From positions 186,001 to 250,000 of the forward strand of contig NZ_FNSR01000001.1 of the NCBI RefSeq assembly GCF_900104845.1: a stretch of 64,000 nucleotides of DNA, given 5' to 3'. The translations under genes and the position numbers were made by a program. Below are positions 55,315 through 63,121 of the stretch, piece after piece. Numbering within the stretch: the first letter of the stretch is position 1; every line of letters begins with the position of its first letter. This stretch comes from Paraburkholderia caballeronis. GTDB lineage: Bacteria; Pseudomonadota; Gammaproteobacteria; Burkholderiales; Burkholderiaceae. Below the pieces are notes generated by a model that was not told where the DNA came from, ran no database searches, and saw only the letters and a program-made list of their open reading frames with translations.

Positions 55315-57276
55315 ATGACCACCACCCTGATCCCCGCCGAACTCGCGTTTCGCGACGACGGCACACCGTTTTCGCCGGTGTACGGCGACATCTATCACAG
55401 CGCATCGGGCGCGTTCGCGCAGTCGCACTACGTGTTTTTGCACGGCAACGGACTGCCCGAACGCTGGCACGGCCGCCGGATTTTCACCGTGATGGAAACC
55501 GGCTTCGGAATAGGCGTGAACTTCCTCGCGACGTGGTCCGCATGGCGCGACGATCCCGCTCGCTGCGAGCGGCTGCATTTCGTGTCGATCGAAAAACATC
55601 CGTTCGCGCGCGACGATCTGCGCGCGGTGCTCGATGCGGTGACGGCCGATTCGCCGCTGACGCCGCTCGCGCGCGAACTCGTCGATCGCTGGCCGATGCT
55701 CGTGCCCGGCACGCATCGGCTCGAATTCGACGGCGGCCGCGTGACGTTGACGCTCGCGTTCGGCGACGCGCCCGATCTGCTGCCGAAGCTGTGGCTGCGC
55801 GCGGATGCGTTTTATCTGGACGGCTTCGCGCCATCGAAGAATCCGGACCTGTGGTCGCCCGCGGTGTTCAAGGCGCTCGCGCGCGTCGCCGGCGAGCACG
55901 CGACGTTCGCGACGTGGAGCAGTTCCGGCGACGTGAAGCGCGCGCTCGAACAGAACGGCTTCGAATACCGGAAGGTCGACGGCTTCGGCACGAAGCACAC
56001 GATGCTCGTCGGCCGCTTCGCGCCGCGCTGGCGCGTGCGCCGCTACGAGCCGCCGCTGCCGTTCGCGGCGGACGACCGCCATGCGATCGTGATCGGCGCG
56101 GGCCTCGCCGGCTGCGCGATCGTCGAGCGGCTCGCCGCGCGCGGCTGGCGCACGACGTTGATCGAACGTCATGCTGCGCCCGCGCGCGAAGCGTCCGGCA
56201 ATCCGGCCGGCGTGTTCCATCCGCTGATCTCGCGCGACGACAGCAGCGCATCGCGGATCGCGCGCGCCGGGTTCCTGTACGCGCTGCAAAGCTGGGCCGC
56301 GCTCGAAGCGCGCGGTCACGCGCCGGTGCGCGGCAGCGGCGGCCTGCTGCATCTCGCGACCGACGACGAAGCGCGCGCGGTCGCGGCCGCACTTCGTTCG
56401 TTCGGCTATCCATCGGATTATGTGCAGCCGGTCACGCGCGAACACGCGCGGCAGATCGCCGGCGTCGACGTCGCTCACGACGGCTGGTTCTATCCGCACG
56501 GCGGCTGGATCGAACCGGCATCGTTGTGCCGCGCATCGTGCGCCGCGGCCGGCGACGCGCTCGATGCGCGCTTCGGCGTGCGCGTCGAACGGCTCGAACG
56601 AAGCGGCGACGAATGGGTCGCGTTCGACGAACACGCGCGCGAAATCGCGCGTGCGCCAGTGGTCGTGTTCGCGAACGCGCACGACGCGGCGCGCGTGGGC
56701 GCATTCGCATTCGCGCCGACGCGCATCGTGCGCGGCCAGTTGACGCTCGTGGCGAACAGTCCGCTCGCGAACCTGCGCGTGCCGGTAATCGGCGACGGTT
56801 ACGCGGTGCCGCGACCGCACGGCGTCACGCTCGCCGGCGCGACCTACGAAGTCGACGACGCGGACGACGCGGTGCGCGATGCCGGTCATGTCGAGAACAT
56901 CGAACGCGTGGCGTCGATGCTGCCGGACCTGCGCGACGCATTAAACGCGACGCGCAGCGAAGCGCCCGCCGGCCGCGTCGCGTTTCGCTGCGTGACGAGC
57001 GACCGGCTGCCGATGCTCGGCGCGCTCGCCGACGAGCAGGCGGCCGCACGCGACGCCGAACGGCTTCGCGGCGCGTGGCCGCTCGACCTGCCGCGCGCGC
57101 CCGGTCTTTATGGCGCGTTCGCGTATGGATCGCGCGGGCTGGTCTGGTCCGCGCTCGGCGCGGAACTGGTCGCGTCGCAGATCGAAGGCGAGCCGTGGCC
57201 GCTGGAACGCGAACTGGCCGACCACGTCGATCCCGCGCGTTTCCTGCAACGCGCGCTGCGCCAGCGCACCATCTAA
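55315..57276 (+). CDS. mnmC: Bifunctional tRNA wobble-uridine modification enzyme MnmC
   Basis: A 653-residue two-domain enzyme finishing the mnm5(s2)U modification begun by MnmE/MnmG. The N-terminal methyltransferase domain starts LAFRDDGTPFSPVYGDIYHS and has METGFGIGVNFL (AdoMet loop) and DAFYLDGFAPSKNPDLWSP. The C-terminal FAD oxidoreductase domain begins VIGAGLAGCAIVERLAARGW (dinucleotide-binding loop) and has EASGNPAGVFHPLIS and a late FAD-binding GLYGAFAYGSRGLVWSALGA segment. Length is as expected. The upstream substrate-providing enzyme mnmE is also in this window (21 kb). Confidence 0.96.
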   Translation: MTTTLIPAELAFRDDGTPFSPVYGDIYHSASGAFAQSHYVFLHGNGLPERWHGRRIFTVMETGFGIGVNFLATWSAWRDDPARCERLHFVSIEKHPFARDDLRAVLDAVTADSPLTPLARELVDRWPMLVPGTHRLEFDGGRVTLTLAFGDAPDLLPKLWLRADAFYLDGFAPSKNPDLWSPAVFKALARVAGEHATFATWSSSGDVKRALEQNGFEYRKVDGFGTKHTMLVGRFAPRWRVRRYEPPLPFAADDRHAIVIGAGLAGCAIVERLAARGWRTTLIERHAAPAREASGNPAGVFHPLISRDDSSASRIARAGFLYALQSWAALEARGHAPVRGSGGLLHLATDDEARAVAAALRSFGYPSDYVQPVTREHARQIAGVDVAHDGWFYPHGGWIEPASLCRASCAAAGDALDARFGVRVERLERSGDEWVAFDEHAREIARAPVVVFANAHDAARVGAFAFAPTRIVRGQLTLVANSPLANLRVPVIGDGYAVPRPHGVTLAGATYEVDDADDAVRDAGHVENIERVASMLPDLRDALNATRSEAPAGRVAFRCVTSDRLPMLGALADEQAAARDAERLRGAWPLDLPRAPGLYGAFAYGSRGLVWSALGAELVASQIEGEPWPLERELADHVDPARFLQRALRQRTI

Positions 57277-57298
57277 CCCCGTGTAAAAACCGCGCGAG

Positions 57299-57326
57299 GT
57301 TATCCACGCGAACCTGTGAATAACCG
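57299..57326. promoter_or_regulatory. Inverted DnaA-box pair A
   Basis: TTATCCACG (57301-57309) faces TGTGAATAA (57316-57324, the complement of TTATTCACA), making a near-palindrome framed by GGTTAT/ATAACC. It lies 23 bp after mnmC and about 170 bp from element A. Confidence 0.7.
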
Positions 57327-57493
57327 GCGGAATTGCGGGTGAAACCCGTGTGGAATCGATGTGGACGTAAACGGGGTAACCCCTCGCGCCGCACAGGCGA
57401 CCCAAAAGTTACCAGGAGAAGCGGGTTCGTCCCGCACACGCTTTGCGCGCGGTTGTGCGTTTCGTAAACAGCTGATCTGCTTCGGTAAACCGG

Positions 57494-57552
57494 GGTTATC
57501 CACAGAAAATGGCCCCCTTTGTTAACTCTTACTACGTATACATACGGTAAAC
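57494..57552 (-). promoter_or_regulatory. DnaA-box element A (inverted partner of the 61.0-kb element)
   Basis: On the minus strand: GTTTAC, then GTATGTATACGTAGTA and GTTAACAA, a 13-bp spacer, and CTGTGGATAACC, which contains a perfect DnaA box (57496-57504). It matches the element at 61008-61065 at 22 of 27 bases in the first block and 11 of 12 in the last, with identical spacer length. Five GTAAAC copies lie between 57368 and 57559. The gene-free DnaA-box region spans roughly 57277-57600. Confidence 0.7.
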
Positions 57553-57859
57553 CGTAAACCCGAGGCTAACGCTATCGCCATTGGCCGAAGAAGAAGCCGA
57601 AAAGGACAAACAGGAGCGAAGCGACGAAGCGCGCTTCGTCCGTCGAAGCGGTCACATCCAGCTCGCATCGGACGTACCCGGATCAGGCCCGTCGCGATGC
57701 GGCGGTCATTTTTTCCGTCCGTCTGGGCGTCGCCGGGCGCATTTACCGGATCGCCGAAACCGCCCGACAACTGTAAAAAAGCTGTGGCACAATCCCTGCT
57801 CTTCCCGCGTCACGTGCCGCAACAGACGGCCGACGCATCCATGGAACGGTTGTCGTTCG

Positions 57860-58020
57860 TCCCGAATCTGAATACTCGGGAGCCGGCGAGACCCGTTCAT
57901 CCATCGCGGGTCTCGCGCTTGCATACGCAGGCGCACCCGCACCGGCTGTCCGCCGCAATGCAAGAGCCGGCGCAGTTGTTTCCCGTCGTTGTGTTCCGGC
58001 CGGACGGCTGAAGGCCGTCC
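57860..58020 (+). promoter_or_regulatory. Structured leader upstream of the antiporter gene
   Basis: Three hairpins in a row can form: TCCCGA/TCGGGA (57860-57881), the perfect 10-bp GCGAGACCCG/CGGGTCTCGC (57886-57916, 11-nt loop), and GGACGGC/GCCGTCC (58002-58020). All are within the 350 bp preceding the antiporter. It resembles a structured 5' untranslated region, but I could not match it to a known riboswitch class. No gene is supported in 57600-58122. Confidence 0.45.
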
Positions 58021-58122
58021 CCGACCCGGCCGCCGCCGAACGCGGCGCGCCCGGCCCGCGCAACGACGCAGCGCCGCCGCGGCTGGATCGCCGACGCCAA
58101 GGACCAAGGAGAAGCCACCACG

Positions 58123-59328
58123 ATGAAGTCGGCGTTTTCGTTCTTTCCCGCCTGGCCGTTGCACCCGGACGGCATTTTCTGGGTGGGCCTCGCGCTGCTC
58201 GCGGCCGGTCTGTGCGGCGAGCTGTGTTATCGGGCGTGGCGCGTGCCGCGCATTTCCGGTTATGCGGTGATCGGGCTCATCGCCGGCTCGGCCGGCTTCG
58301 GTGTAATCAACGGCGACATCGCGGTCGCCGCCCGCCCGCTGCTCGACGTCGCGCTCGGCCTGCTGCTGTTCGAGCTCGGCAGCCGGCTCGACCTGCGCTG
58401 GATCCGGCGTAACCCCTGGTTGATCCTGTCAAGCATCGCGGAGGCGACGCTCACGTTCGTGCTCGTGCTCGCGGTGCTGCTGTTCCTGAACGTGTCGGTG
58501 ATGGTGTCGCTCGTCGTCGCGTCGATCGCGATGGCCACGTCGCCGGCCATGGTGATCCAGCTGAAGACCGAACTGCGCGCGGAAGGCCAGGTCACGCAGC
58601 GTCTGTTGACGCTCACCGCGCTGAACAGCATGTACGCGGTCGTCGTCGTGAAGCTCGCGTCCGGCTGGCTGCACCAGGAGATCTACGGCAACGTGTTCGC
58701 GACGATCCTGCAGCCGCTGTATCTGCTCGTCGGCTCGCTGGTGCTCGCGTATCTGCTCGCGCGCGCATGCGTGCTGTTCTATCGCCGGCTCAGTCCGCAG
58801 GACGAGCATTCGTTCGTCGCGCTGTTCGGCCTCGTGCTGCTCGCGATCGCGCTCGCGCATCTGCTGAAGCTGTCGACGATCCTGAGCCTGCTGGCCGCCG
58901 GCATCATCGTGAAGAATCTCGAAGCGAAGCCGCAGTTATGGCCGCAGCATTTCGGCACCGCCGGCTGGCTGCTCACCGTGATGCTGTTCGTGCTGACGAT
59001 GACCGTGTTCGAATGGCGCGACGTCGTGACGGGCGGCGTCGCGGCGGCCGGGCTGATCGTCGCGCGGCTCGTCGCGAAGCTGGTCGGCGTGCTCGCGTTC
59101 GCGAAGCCGAGCGGGCTGCACTGGAAGCAGGGGGTTGCGCTCGGGCTGTCGCTGTCGCCGATGTCGGCGCTCGCGCTGCTGCTCGTCGACGATACCTACG
59201 ACCTTTATCCGAACTTCGATCCGCAACTGAGCGCGATCGTGATGTGCTCGATCGTCGTGCTGCAGGTCGTCGGGCCGTGGCTCGTGTACCGGTCGCTCGC
59301 GCTCGTCGGTGAGCGGAGGGAGGGGTAG
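58123..59328 (+). CDS. CPA2-type cation:proton antiporter (Kef/Na+-H+ exchanger domain)
   Basis: A 401-residue inner-membrane protein with about 12 hydrophobic helices covering the Na+/H+ exchanger domain. It has RISGYAVIGLIAGSAGFGVI near the start, LLLFELGSRLDLRWIRR in the middle (the LFxxG-DL region of CPA2 members), and SIAMATSPAMVIQLKTELRA. There is no C-terminal RCK/TrkA-N domain, so it lacks the nucleotide/glutathione gating of KefB/KefC. Ion specificity is unknown. It has a long structured leader, which may regulate its expression. Confidence 0.88.
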   Translation: MKSAFSFFPAWPLHPDGIFWVGLALLAAGLCGELCYRAWRVPRISGYAVIGLIAGSAGFGVINGDIAVAARPLLDVALGLLLFELGSRLDLRWIRRNPWLILSSIAEATLTFVLVLAVLLFLNVSVMVSLVVASIAMATSPAMVIQLKTELRAEGQVTQRLLTLTALNSMYAVVVVKLASGWLHQEIYGNVFATILQPLYLLVGSLVLAYLLARACVLFYRRLSPQDEHSFVALFGLVLLAIALAHLLKLSTILSLLAAGIIVKNLEAKPQLWPQHFGTAGWLLTVMLFVLTMTVFEWRDVVTGGVAAAGLIVARLVAKLVGVLAFAKPSGLHWKQGVALGLSLSPMSALALLLVDDTYDLYPNFDPQLSAIVMCSIVVLQVVGPWLVYRSLALVGERREG

Positions 59329-59484
59329 TGGGCGTTGGCGGATGCGCGGCGGTGCTGCGTGGCGCTTTTGCCTGCGTGCCGAGGTAGGGCGCGTGGGGCT
59401 GAATTGAAACGATGGGCTGCGCTGTGCGCGTGTCGATGCGCGCGGCGTGGCTGGTACAGCAACCATCTTGCTTCTTGCATATGG

Positions 59485-59665
59485 GATCGGAGTAAGCGCT
59501 GAAGCGCTAACTCCGATCGACCGCTTTGCATGGGATCGGAGTAGGCGCTGAAGCGCCAACTCCGATCGACCGCTTTGCATGGGACCGGAGTAGGCGCTAA
59601 AGCGCCAACTCCGGTCGACCGCTTTGCATGGGACCGGAGTAGGCGCTAAAGCGCCAACTCCGGTC
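59485..59665 (+). repeat. Four tandem 49-bp hairpin units upstream of ybdK
   Basis: Units begin at 59485, 59534, 59583 and 59632 with an exact 49-bp period. Each has a 34-nt imperfect palindrome with one A-A mismatch (for example GATCGGAGT-A-AGCGCT / AGCGCT-A-ACTCCGATC) and the spacer GACCGCTTTGCATGG. Units 1-2 have GATCGG/CCGATC and units 3-4 GACCGG/CCGGTC, a compensatory change; unit 1 versus 2-4 shows another. The last hairpin ends 18 bp before the ybdK ATG. Confidence 0.9.
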
Positions 59666-59683
59666 GACACACAGGAAACCGAC

Positions 59684-60799
59684 ATGTCACTCGAACCGTT
59701 TGTCGATTCGAAACCGTTTACATTCGGAATCGAACTCGAAATGCAGATCGTGAACACGCACGACTACGATCTGACCAAGGCCGGCAGCGACCTGATGCGG
59801 CTCGTAAAGGACCAGGAGATACCCGGCAACATCACGCCGGAAATCACCGAAAGCATGATCGAGCTGTCCACCGGCATCTGCACGACACACGAGCAGGCGG
59901 TCGCCGACCTGCGCAAGATCCGCGACACGCTGGTCGCCGCAGCGGACCGGCTGAACGTGGGGCTGTGCGGCGGCGGCACGCACGCGTTCCAGCAGTGGAG
60001 CGAGCGGCGCATCGTCGATACGCCGCGCTTCCAGTACCTCTCCGAACTGTACGGCTACCTCGCGAAGCAGTTCACCGTGTTCGGCCAGCACGTGCACATC
60101 GGCTGCCCGGACCCGGACAGCGCACTGTTCCTGCTGCATTCGCTGTCGCGCTTCATTCCGCACTTCATCGCGCTGTCGGCGTCGTCGCCGTACGTGCAGG
60201 GCGTCGACACCGGCTTCCATTCGGCGCGCCTGAACTCGGTGTTCGCGTTTCCGCTGTCGGGCCGCGCGCCGTTCGTGCTCACGTGGGACGGCTTCAAGGA
60301 CTATTTCTCGAAGATGGTCCACACCGGCGTCGTCAACAGCATGAAAGACTTCTACTGGGACATCCGGCCGAAGCCCGGCTTCGGCACGATCGAGGTGCGC
60401 GTGATGGACACGCCGCTGTCGGTCGAACGCGCGGCGGCGATCGCGTGCTACATCCAGACGCTCGCGCGTCATTTGCTGATCGACCGGCCGGTCACTCCAC
60501 TGGAGGACGACTACCTCGTGTACACGTTCAACCGGTTCCAGGCGTGCCGCTTCGGACTCGCGGGCACCTGCGTGAATCCGCAGACGAATGAGCGCCGCAC
60601 GATTTCCGAGGACATCCTCGACACGCTCGAACAGATCGCGCCGCACGGCGACGCACTCGGCTCGACGCGCGCGTTGACCGAGATCGGCACGATCGCGCGC
60701 AATCAGATGAACGACGCGACATGGCTACGGGAAGTGGTCACGGAGGAGCGTTCGCTGCATGAAGCCGTTCGCCAGCAGTGCCTGCGCTGGCGCGCCTGA
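59684..60799 (+). CDS. ybdK: YbdK-type carboxylate-amine ligase (glutamate-cysteine ligase 2 family)
   Basis: A 371-residue ATP-grasp-like ligase. It has [60 protein letters not shown] and [11 protein letters not shown], matching the GCS2/YbdK family. YbdK shows weak glutamate-cysteine ligase activity; its physiological substrate is unclear. True GshA is encoded separately at 32.8 kb. The start at MSLEPFVDS follows an AGGAAA element and excludes an upstream frame that crosses the tandem hairpins. Confidence 0.93.
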   Translation: MSLEPFVDSKPFTFGIELEMQIVNTHDYDLTKAGSDLMRLVKDQEIPGNITPEITESMIELSTGICTTHEQAVADLRKIRDTLVAAADRLNVGLCGGGTHAFQQWSERRIVDTPRFQYLSELYGYLAKQFTVFGQHVHIGCPDPDSALFLLHSLSRFIPHFIALSASSPYVQGVDTGFHSARLNSVFAFPLSGRAPFVLTWDGFKDYFSKMVHTGVVNSMKDFYWDIRPKPGFGTIEVRVMDTPLSVERAAAIACYIQTLARHLLIDRPVTPLEDDYLVYTFNRFQACRFGLAGTCVNPQTNERRTISEDILDTLEQIAPHGDALGSTRALTEIGTIARNQMNDATWLREVVTEERSLHEAVRQQCLRWRA

Positions 60800-61007
60800 T
60801 GTGCATGAAAGCTAAATGATTGGATGCGCGCGAAACTGACTGACTGCGCGTTCGGGTTTTCGATAATTCGTATGGTGATCGAAGGCGGCTTGAGGCCGCC
60901 TTCTGTATTTTTGGCCGGGTGATTCGATCGCACGAATGCAACACATCGCACGATCGTCAAAAATTTTTTCTTTGTCGCTCGGGTGACAAAGGTTTCATGG
61001 GTTTGAT
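60800..61007. other. Gene-free AT-rich stretch between ybdK and element B
   Basis: About 200 bp, with a GAAGGCGGCTTGAGGCCGCCTTC hairpin-like sequence near 60879-60904 that probably terminates ybdK (arms GGCGGC/GCCGCC). It is followed by an AT-rich run (AAAAATTTTTTC at about 60959-60970) that could be an unwinding region next to element B. Confidence 0.55.
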
Positions 61008-61065
61008 GTTTACGTATACATACGTGGTAGTAGTTAACAAGCATTGACGGAAACTGTGGGTAACC
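61008..61065 (+). promoter_or_regulatory. DnaA-box element B (inverted partner of the 57.5-kb element)
   Basis: Reads GTTTAC, GTATACATACGTGGTA, GTTAACAA, a 13-bp spacer, then CTGTGGGTAACC, which contains a one-mismatch DnaA box (complement TTACCCACA). It matches element A in order, spacing and most bases but lies in the opposite orientation. Confidence 0.7.
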
Positions 61066-61222
61066 TTGTTTTTCGTAGCAAAGTCAACGCACTGCGAAAA
61101 CGGCAACCCTGCGCACCGATTCGGTAAAACGATTGCGTTCCCGGGATAAAACCAAAATAGGACGTGTCCGGATTGCGCGTTATCAAGAATCCACCCACAT
61201 ACCATTAGCGTCCTTATCAACG

Positions 61223-61250
61223 GGTTATCCACAATTCGAGCTGGATAAGT
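61223..61250. promoter_or_regulatory. DnaA-box pair B
   Basis: A perfect TTATCCACA (61225-61233) is followed by TGGATAA (complement TTATCCA) within GGTTAT...TGGATAA, the same layout and 28-bp length as the pair at 57299-57326. It lies 169 bp beyond the DnaA box of element B. The remaining bases up to 61517 hold no supported gene. Confidence 0.7.
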
Positions 61251-61517
61251 TAGCTGTGCGATTCGGCGCTCTCGCATAGAATGTCGGTTCGTCGCGTCGG
61301 CTTACCGGCTGAAACAATGCTATCGACCATTGCGGTGGGCAAAGCAGCGACTACGCGAAGCGTGCAATCGGGCTAAAAACCTGGGCGCGCAAAGCCGATA
61401 TATTTCGAGAGACGACAGGGCATTCGGAAAACCGAAGCGGAATATTCATACAGGCTGTCGGCCGGACCGGCGGCTGACGACGATGCAGCGAGAGCTGTCA
61501 ATAACCAGCGAAAGACT

Positions 61518-62162
61518 ATGAGCGAAGGCGTATACGGAGAGCAGGCGGCCGGGCGGGTGACCCATAGCCTGCTGCGGCTGAGCACGGCAATGCGAAGCCA
61601 GGCGTGGGATTGGGCCGAGGGGGCAGGGCTCACGCCGACCCAGGGAGAAATCCTGGTGCTGCTGATGCAGCGTAAAGGGCCGATGCGTCTAGGGGAAATC
61701 GCGCGGGAAACTGCGTTGACTGCGGCAACGACGAGCGATGCGGTGAGCACGCTCGAAACCAAAGGACTCGTCGAAAAGCGCCGTGCGCTCGACGACGGTC
61801 GCGCACTCGCAGTCCGGCTGACCGCACGCGGTCGCACCGCGGCGAAGCGCGCCGCGCAATGGCCGGACTTTCTCGCGAAGGCGGTCGGCACGCTGCGCGG
61901 CGAAGAACAATCGGTGTTCTATCGCACGCTGCTGAAGACCGTCTATCAGCTCGAAGTGCAGGAGCAGATTCCGGCGCACCGGATGTGCCTCACGTGCACG
62001 CACTTCGAGGCGAGCAAGACGCCGAAGAAAACGCCGCATCGCTGCGAACTGCTCGGCATCACGATGGCCGACACCGACGTGCGGCTCGACTGCTCGGTGT
62101 ACGAACGGGCGGATGCCGCGACGCAGAAGAAGAACTGGAAGATCTTCTCGCAGCAAGGCTGA
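61518..62162 (+). CDS. MarR-family regulator with four-cysteine tail
   Basis: A 214-residue protein. Residues about 15-150 form a MarR winged helix (LTPTQGEILVLLMQRKGPMR, LGEIARETALTAATTSDAVS, LDDGRALAVRLTARGR). The C-terminal 60 residues add Cys157-x2-Cys160, Cys176 and Cys192 (MCLTCTHF, HRCELLGI, LDCSVYE), a spacing suited to a zinc site or an iron-sulfur cluster. That tail is absent from classical MarR, so it may sense metal, oxygen or redox state; this is inference. No obvious target operon is adjacent. The gene starts 268 bp after a DnaA-box pair. Confidence 0.88.
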   Translation: MSEGVYGEQAAGRVTHSLLRLSTAMRSQAWDWAEGAGLTPTQGEILVLLMQRKGPMRLGEIARETALTAATTSDAVSTLETKGLVEKRRALDDGRALAVRLTARGRTAAKRAAQWPDFLAKAVGTLRGEEQSVFYRTLLKTVYQLEVQEQIPAHRMCLTCTHFEASKTPKKTPHRCELLGITMADTDVRLDCSVYERADAATQKKNWKIFSQQG

Positions 62163-62220
62163 AAGCGGGGCTGAAGCATCCGGCGGCCGCGATGATCGCG
62201 GCCCCGGCGCCGACGAACGT

Positions 62221-62247
62221 CGCGCCGCCTGGCGGCGCGCTTTTTTT
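62221..62247 (+). terminator. Terminator after the MarR-type gene
   Basis: Stem CGCGCCGC / GCGGCGCG (3-nt loop) followed after one C by seven T residues, about 60 bp past the stop codon. Confidence 0.85.
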
Positions 62248-62291
62248 GCCGCGTTAGCCTTTGCCGTGTTAGCCGGCCCGGGAAATTGCCG

Positions 62292-63017
62292 ATGAATCGT
62301 GAAGTCCTGGCCATCCGCCACGTGCATTTCGAAGACCTGGGCAGCCTGGAGAAGGTGCTCGGCGAGCGCGGTCGCCCGGTGCGTTATCTCGATGTCGGCT
62401 TCGCGCGGATCGATGCGCCGAATCCGGTGTCCGCGTCGCTGCTGGTGATTCTCGGCGGCCCGATCAACGCATGCGACGACGCGCGTTATCCGACGCTCGC
62501 GCCGCTGGCCGCGATGATCGAGAAGCGCATCGCGGCCGGACTGCCGACGCTCGGCATCTGTCTCGGCGCACAACTGATCGCGCGCGTGCTCGGCGCGCGC
62601 GTGTTTCCCGCCGCGCAACGCGAGATCGGCTGGACGCCGCTCACGCTGACCCCCGCCGGGCATGTTTCGCCGTTGCGGCATCTGGACGGCGCGCACACGT
62701 CGATGCTGCACTGGCACGGCGACACGTTCGATCTGCCGCAAGGCGCGACGCGGCTCGCATCAACGCCGGTCTGCGAGAACCAGGCGTTTGCGTGGGGCGA
62801 TCATGTGCTCGCGCTGCAATGTCATCCCGAGATTCGTGCGGATCGTTTCGAACCATGGTTAATCGGCCATGCGTCCGAAATCGATTCGGCCGGCGTGGAC
62901 GTCAATGCGCTGCGCGCCGATACCGCGCGCTTCGGTCCCGCGCTCGAAGCGGCCGCGAGCCGCGCGTTCGGCGACTGGCTCGACGCTGTCGATGCGAAGG
63001 GCGCCGCGCAGCCCTGA
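62292..63017 (+). CDS. Class I glutamine amidotransferase domain protein
   Basis: A 241-residue protein with a class I glutamine amidotransferase fold. The nucleophile elbow is LPTLGICLGAQLIARVLGAR (Cys90) and the partner residues are in LALQCHPEIRADRFEPW (His178, Glu180), so the triad is complete. VILGGPINACDD is the usual preceding glycine loop. Such stand-alone 'GMP synthase-like' proteins hydrolyse gamma-glutamyl bonds of various amines; the substrate is not known. The ATG at 62292 is chosen over a TTG two codons earlier. Confidence 0.9.
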   Translation: MNREVLAIRHVHFEDLGSLEKVLGERGRPVRYLDVGFARIDAPNPVSASLLVILGGPINACDDARYPTLAPLAAMIEKRIAAGLPTLGICLGAQLIARVLGARVFPAAQREIGWTPLTLTPAGHVSPLRHLDGAHTSMLHWHGDTFDLPQGATRLASTPVCENQAFAWGDHVLALQCHPEIRADRFEPWLIGHASEIDSAGVDVNALRADTARFGPALEAAASRAFGDWLDAVDAKGAAQP

Positions 63018-63121
63018 AGCCCCGCGTATCGCGTGCGTAACGATGCACGCGATGCGCGCAGCAACGGTAAAAGTCGCGTGCTATTCTCGAACGCTCCGTT
63101 GATCTGCTGGGGATTCCTCCG

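Noticed and set aside
61330..61521. 63-codon frame just before the MarR-type gene
   Set aside because: Arg-rich, no SD, overlaps the MarR start; more likely part of the leader.
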